Origin: DATDVD01 sp035290065
GTDB lineage: Bacteria > Pseudomonadota > Gammaproteobacteria > Coxiellales > Coxiellaceae
Direction of reading: 5' to 3'
DNA: 7,242 nucleotides
Assembly (NCBI GenBank): GCA_035290065.1
Contig: DATDVD010000126.1
Span: 1-7,242 of the forward strand
Part shown: piece by piece, positions 5,957-7,242 of the stretch
How the letters are laid out: every line of letters starts with the position of its first letter
Position numbering within the stretch: the stretch's first letter is position 1
The notes under the pieces: model-generated
Seen by the model: the letters and a program-made list of their open reading frames with translations, nothing else
What the model was told of the DNA's origin: nothing
Database searches by the model: none
Translations under genes and position numbers: made by a program

Positions 5957-6551
5957 GCGTTTTATTATAGAGACTTCGGGAAGACTGCTCAATCCACAAT
6001 TGTCGCCAGCACCAATAACCCATCAGAGCGATGACCAAATACACCGCCATCTTTAACGCATGAAAAGGCACGCCCTTGTAGACGTATAGCCCTAAATACA
6101 AGGCATCTACCACAAACCACACCATCCAACATTCCATATATTTTTGACAGGTGAGCCACTGGCCAATCAAACTAACGGCGGTGGTTGAGCCATCCCATAA
6201 AGGGACCTTGGAATCGGTCATATTTTCCAAAAATAAGGTACATATCACAATACCGACGCTGCCTAATATGACCAACAAAATTTTTAATCGAGGGCGGGCA
6301 TAACGAATGGGTAATGCTCGATGTTGGCGGCCACCGTGTCGCCACTCATACCATCCATAAAACATCGATAAAAAATACAAGGCTTCTAACCCCAATTCTC
6401 CATAGAGCCCGATGCGATAATATAAATAAGCATTGACGCTGGTCGATACCATACCTGCAGGCCATCCCCATTGGCTTGCACGCGCAAAAAACAGCGTGGA
6501 AATTAGGGATGCACAGGAACTGATGAAATCTACGGAAAGATAATGAGACAT
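5934..6551 (-). CDS. pnuC: PnuC-family vitamin transporter, probably thiamine (PnuT type)
   Basis: A 205-residue inner-membrane protein with about seven hydrophobic segments, of the PnuC facilitator family. Visible family marks are WGWPAGMVS (28-36), N40 followed by AYLYY, YGWYEW (65-70), and the WDGSTTAVSLIGQWL block (119-133) with K137, E140, W142, W145 and D149 after it. PnuC proteins carry nicotinamide riboside, but members preceded by TPP riboswitches (PnuT) are thiamine transporters, and a riboswitch of that class lies directly upstream here. Thiamine is therefore the better guess; sequence alone does not decide the substrate, and the family symbol is given. AAGGAGT five bases before ATG 6551 fixes the start. 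The DUF1460 gene overlaps its 3' end. No gene for thiamine pyrophosphokinase or thiamine synthesis is in the window. Confidence 0.92.
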   Translation of the reverse strand: MSHYLSVDFISSCASLISTLFFARASQWGWPAGMVSTSVNAYLYYRIGLYGELGLEALYFLSMFYGWYEWRHGGRQHRALPIRYARPRLKILLVILGSVGIVICTLFLENMTDSKVPLWDGSTTAVSLIGQWLTCQKYMECWMVWFVVDALYLGLYVYKGVPFHALKMAVYLVIALMGYWCWRQLWIEQSSRSLYNKTHGCSISS

Positions 6552-6555
6552 GAGG

Positions 6556-6625
6556 ACTCCTTACTCAGCATTACCTGAGCTAAGTTCAATGGGTATTCTC
6601 TCAGCCACACACCGTGCAGCACCCC
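6556..6625 (-). promoter_or_regulatory. TPP (THI-box) riboswitch controlling the PnuC-family gene
   Basis: Read on the minus strand, the conserved pieces occur in the right order: GGGGTGC (6625-6619), a P3 hairpin GCTGCAC/GTGTGGC with two G-U pairs, CTGAGA (6604-6599), TACCC (P2 partner of GGGG), GAAC (6587-6584), a P5 hairpin CTCAG-GTAATG-CTGAG (6579-6564), then TAAGG. P4 is CTTA/TAAG (6584-6581 with 6563-6560). P1 is weak, perhaps ATT/AGT. The 3' strand of P4 overlaps the AAGGAGT Shine-Dalgarno (6562-6556), so bound TPP should block translation directly. The start codon is five bases further. Confidence 0.93.
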
Positions 6626-6635
6626 AATATTTTTT

Positions 6636-6726
6636 GTAGGGGCCGCCAAAGTCGGCCCGAGAACGCTGCACGTAATTTTTGTGCAAAATTTAAATTCCGA
6701 ATGGGCAGACCACGGTCTGCCCCTAC
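6636..6726 (-). repeat. REPIN-like element next to the riboswitch
   Basis: On the minus strand it starts GTAGGGGC, with the intact 20-bp palindrome (6722-6703, arms gggcagacc and ggtctgccc), then an AT-rich core containing ttaaattttgcaca, then a decayed second stem (gggccg...cggccc type) and GGCCCCTAC at 6636. The plan is that of 104-183 in the opposite direction. It fills the space between the stop codon of the 6735-7133 gene (8 bases away) and the riboswitch core (10 bases away). Confidence 0.8.
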
Positions 6727-6734
6727 GTTACAGT

Positions 6735-7133
6735 TTAGCTTAAATCGAAACCGTGTGGTAGATACCGGCACCGAACCAGACCATCGTCTTCTTGAGAAAC
6801 GGTGATCGTAGTGGAAAACCCATAGGGCACATTAAAGAAATCGATAAAACAGTTTTCCAAAGGCGTCATTTCGCCTCTGAAATTGATTTGATTTTTTCCT
6901 GCTTCTTCACATCGCCCATCATAGACAAAACGGGTAAGCCCCGAAAAATCGCGCGTAATTTCTTTGCGGGGCGGAATGGCTACCCGCTCACAATGCCGAG
7001 CACCCCAAAAACCTGCTTTATACGAATAATAATACTCAATCACATGATTGGTAAGATTGTTAACAATCACCACCGGCCCATTGGTGGCGAATGAGATCAG
7101 GGGAAATAATAGAAACAGGATAGCAATCAACAT
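6735..7133 (-). CDS. Small exported protein with four cysteines, unknown function
   Basis: A 132-residue protein with a signal peptide: MLIAILFLLFPLISFA, likely cut after A16 (SFA). The mature part of about 116 residues starts with a hydrophobic strand, VVIVNN (21-26), and has four cysteines (C48, C75, C95, C122), enough for two disulfides, so a periplasmic or secreted beta-rich protein is likely. I do not recognise the family. ATG 7133 is chosen because it places the signal peptide at the N-terminus. The frame stays open upstream to ATG 7190 and TTG 7199, but that extension would be partly encoded by a REP sequence. No clear Shine-Dalgarno precedes 7133; a purine-rich ggagagggag lies beyond the REP, so the REP may have separated signal and start. 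Confidence 0.7.
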   Translation of the reverse strand: MLIAILFLLFPLISFATNGPVVIVNNLTNHVIEYYYSYKAGFWGARHCERVAIPPRKEITRDFSGLTRFVYDGRCEEAGKNQINFRGEMTPLENCFIDFFNVPYGFSTTITVSQEDDGLVRCRYLPHGFDLS

Positions 7134-7139
7134 TCGCGA

Positions 7140-7163
7140 GGGCAGACCACGGTCTGCCCCTAC
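7140..7163 (-). repeat. Single REP sequence at the start of the exported-protein gene
   Basis: On the minus strand GTAG (7163-7160) is followed by the same 20-bp palindrome (7159-7140) as in the other elements. It ends six bases before ATG 7133. No partner REP is visible on its inner side, so this is a lone REP or a REPIN remnant. Confidence 0.75.
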
Positions 7164-7190
7164 AGGAAAAGAAAAATGCTCCCTCTCCAT

Positions 7191-7242
7191 AGGGGTCAAC
7201 CGGGATCGAGCTGGAATGTTTTGTGTAGGGGTCGACCGTGGT
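7191..7242 (+). repeat. REP-family fragment reaching the window edge
   Basis: Bases 7198-7207 (aaccgggatc) match the core of the 3799 element (3820-3829), followed by a similar ttttgtgt. A new REP then begins at 7225, GTAGGGGTCGACCGTGGT, and is cut by the window end. Its stem reads GGTCGACC, a third variant of the arms. The partner REP would lie outside the window. No gene is seen in 7164-7242. Confidence 0.6.

Noticed and set aside
5957..5992. TTG at 5992 as start of the DUF1460 gene
   Set aside because: It would need a 59-bp overlap and a rare start without a clear Shine-Dalgarno; the added residues show no signal peptide. ATG 5956 is simpler, although it too lacks a strong site.
6636..6726. 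Rho-independent terminator for the 6735-7133 gene
   Set aside because: The 20-bp palindrome is a strong hairpin but is followed by cattcgg on the minus strand and no T run; it is better explained as a REP, though it might still slow transcription.
6614..7094. Two overlapping plus-strand open frames (6614-6805 and 6792-7094)
   Set aside because: They cross the riboswitch, the REPIN and the exported-protein gene; their content is explained by the minus-strand features.

Overview
The window looks like chromosomal DNA of an AT-leaning gammaproteobacterium. Gene content (a LuxR-type regulator with an N-terminal domain of the kind common in Legionella/Coxiella relatives, a DUF1460 amidase, a PnuC-family transporter, several small exported proteins) and the abundance of GTAGGGGC-type palindromes point loosely to Legionellales/Coxiellaceae-like organisms. 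This placement is an inference from gene types, not from a phylogenetic marker.

Layout. Positions 1-366 hold no gene: a 183-bp unit is repeated twice in tandem, and each unit ends in a REP-pair element. Two plus-strand genes follow: a beta-carbonic anhydrase (424-1038) and anmK (1067-2182), the kinase of anhydro-MurNAc recycling. From 2226 onward everything is on the minus strand. In transcription order (right to left) there is a small exported Cys-containing protein (7133-6735), a TPP riboswitch (6625-6556) driving a PnuC-family transporter (6551-5934) overlapped by a DUF1460 muropeptide amidase (5956-5168), a six-cysteine lipoprotein with its own near-consensus promoter and terminator (5117-4590), a cytochrome b561 (4474-3914), a second lipoprotein (3776-3093), and a LuxR-type regulator (3053-2226) split by one in-frame amber codon.

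How it fits together. The riboswitch shows that the PnuC-family protein is most likely a thiamine transporter (PnuT type), not a nicotinamide riboside carrier. The overlapping downstream gene encodes a DUF1460 enzyme, a family in which a characterised member removes stem peptides from GlcNAc-anhydroMurNAc-peptides. AnmK phosphorylates the anhydroMurNAc produced further along that route, so the window carries two steps of peptidoglycan recycling, on opposite strands and apparently under different control.

The most distinctive non-coding signal is a family of REP/REPIN-like elements: GTAG followed by a perfect or decayed palindrome, paired in inverted orientation around an AT-rich core. Copies occur at 104-183, 287-366, 3799-3910, 6636-6726, 7140-7163 and 7225-7242. 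Their stems carry paired base changes, and several lie against gene starts, gene ends or the riboswitch. No transposase is in the window.
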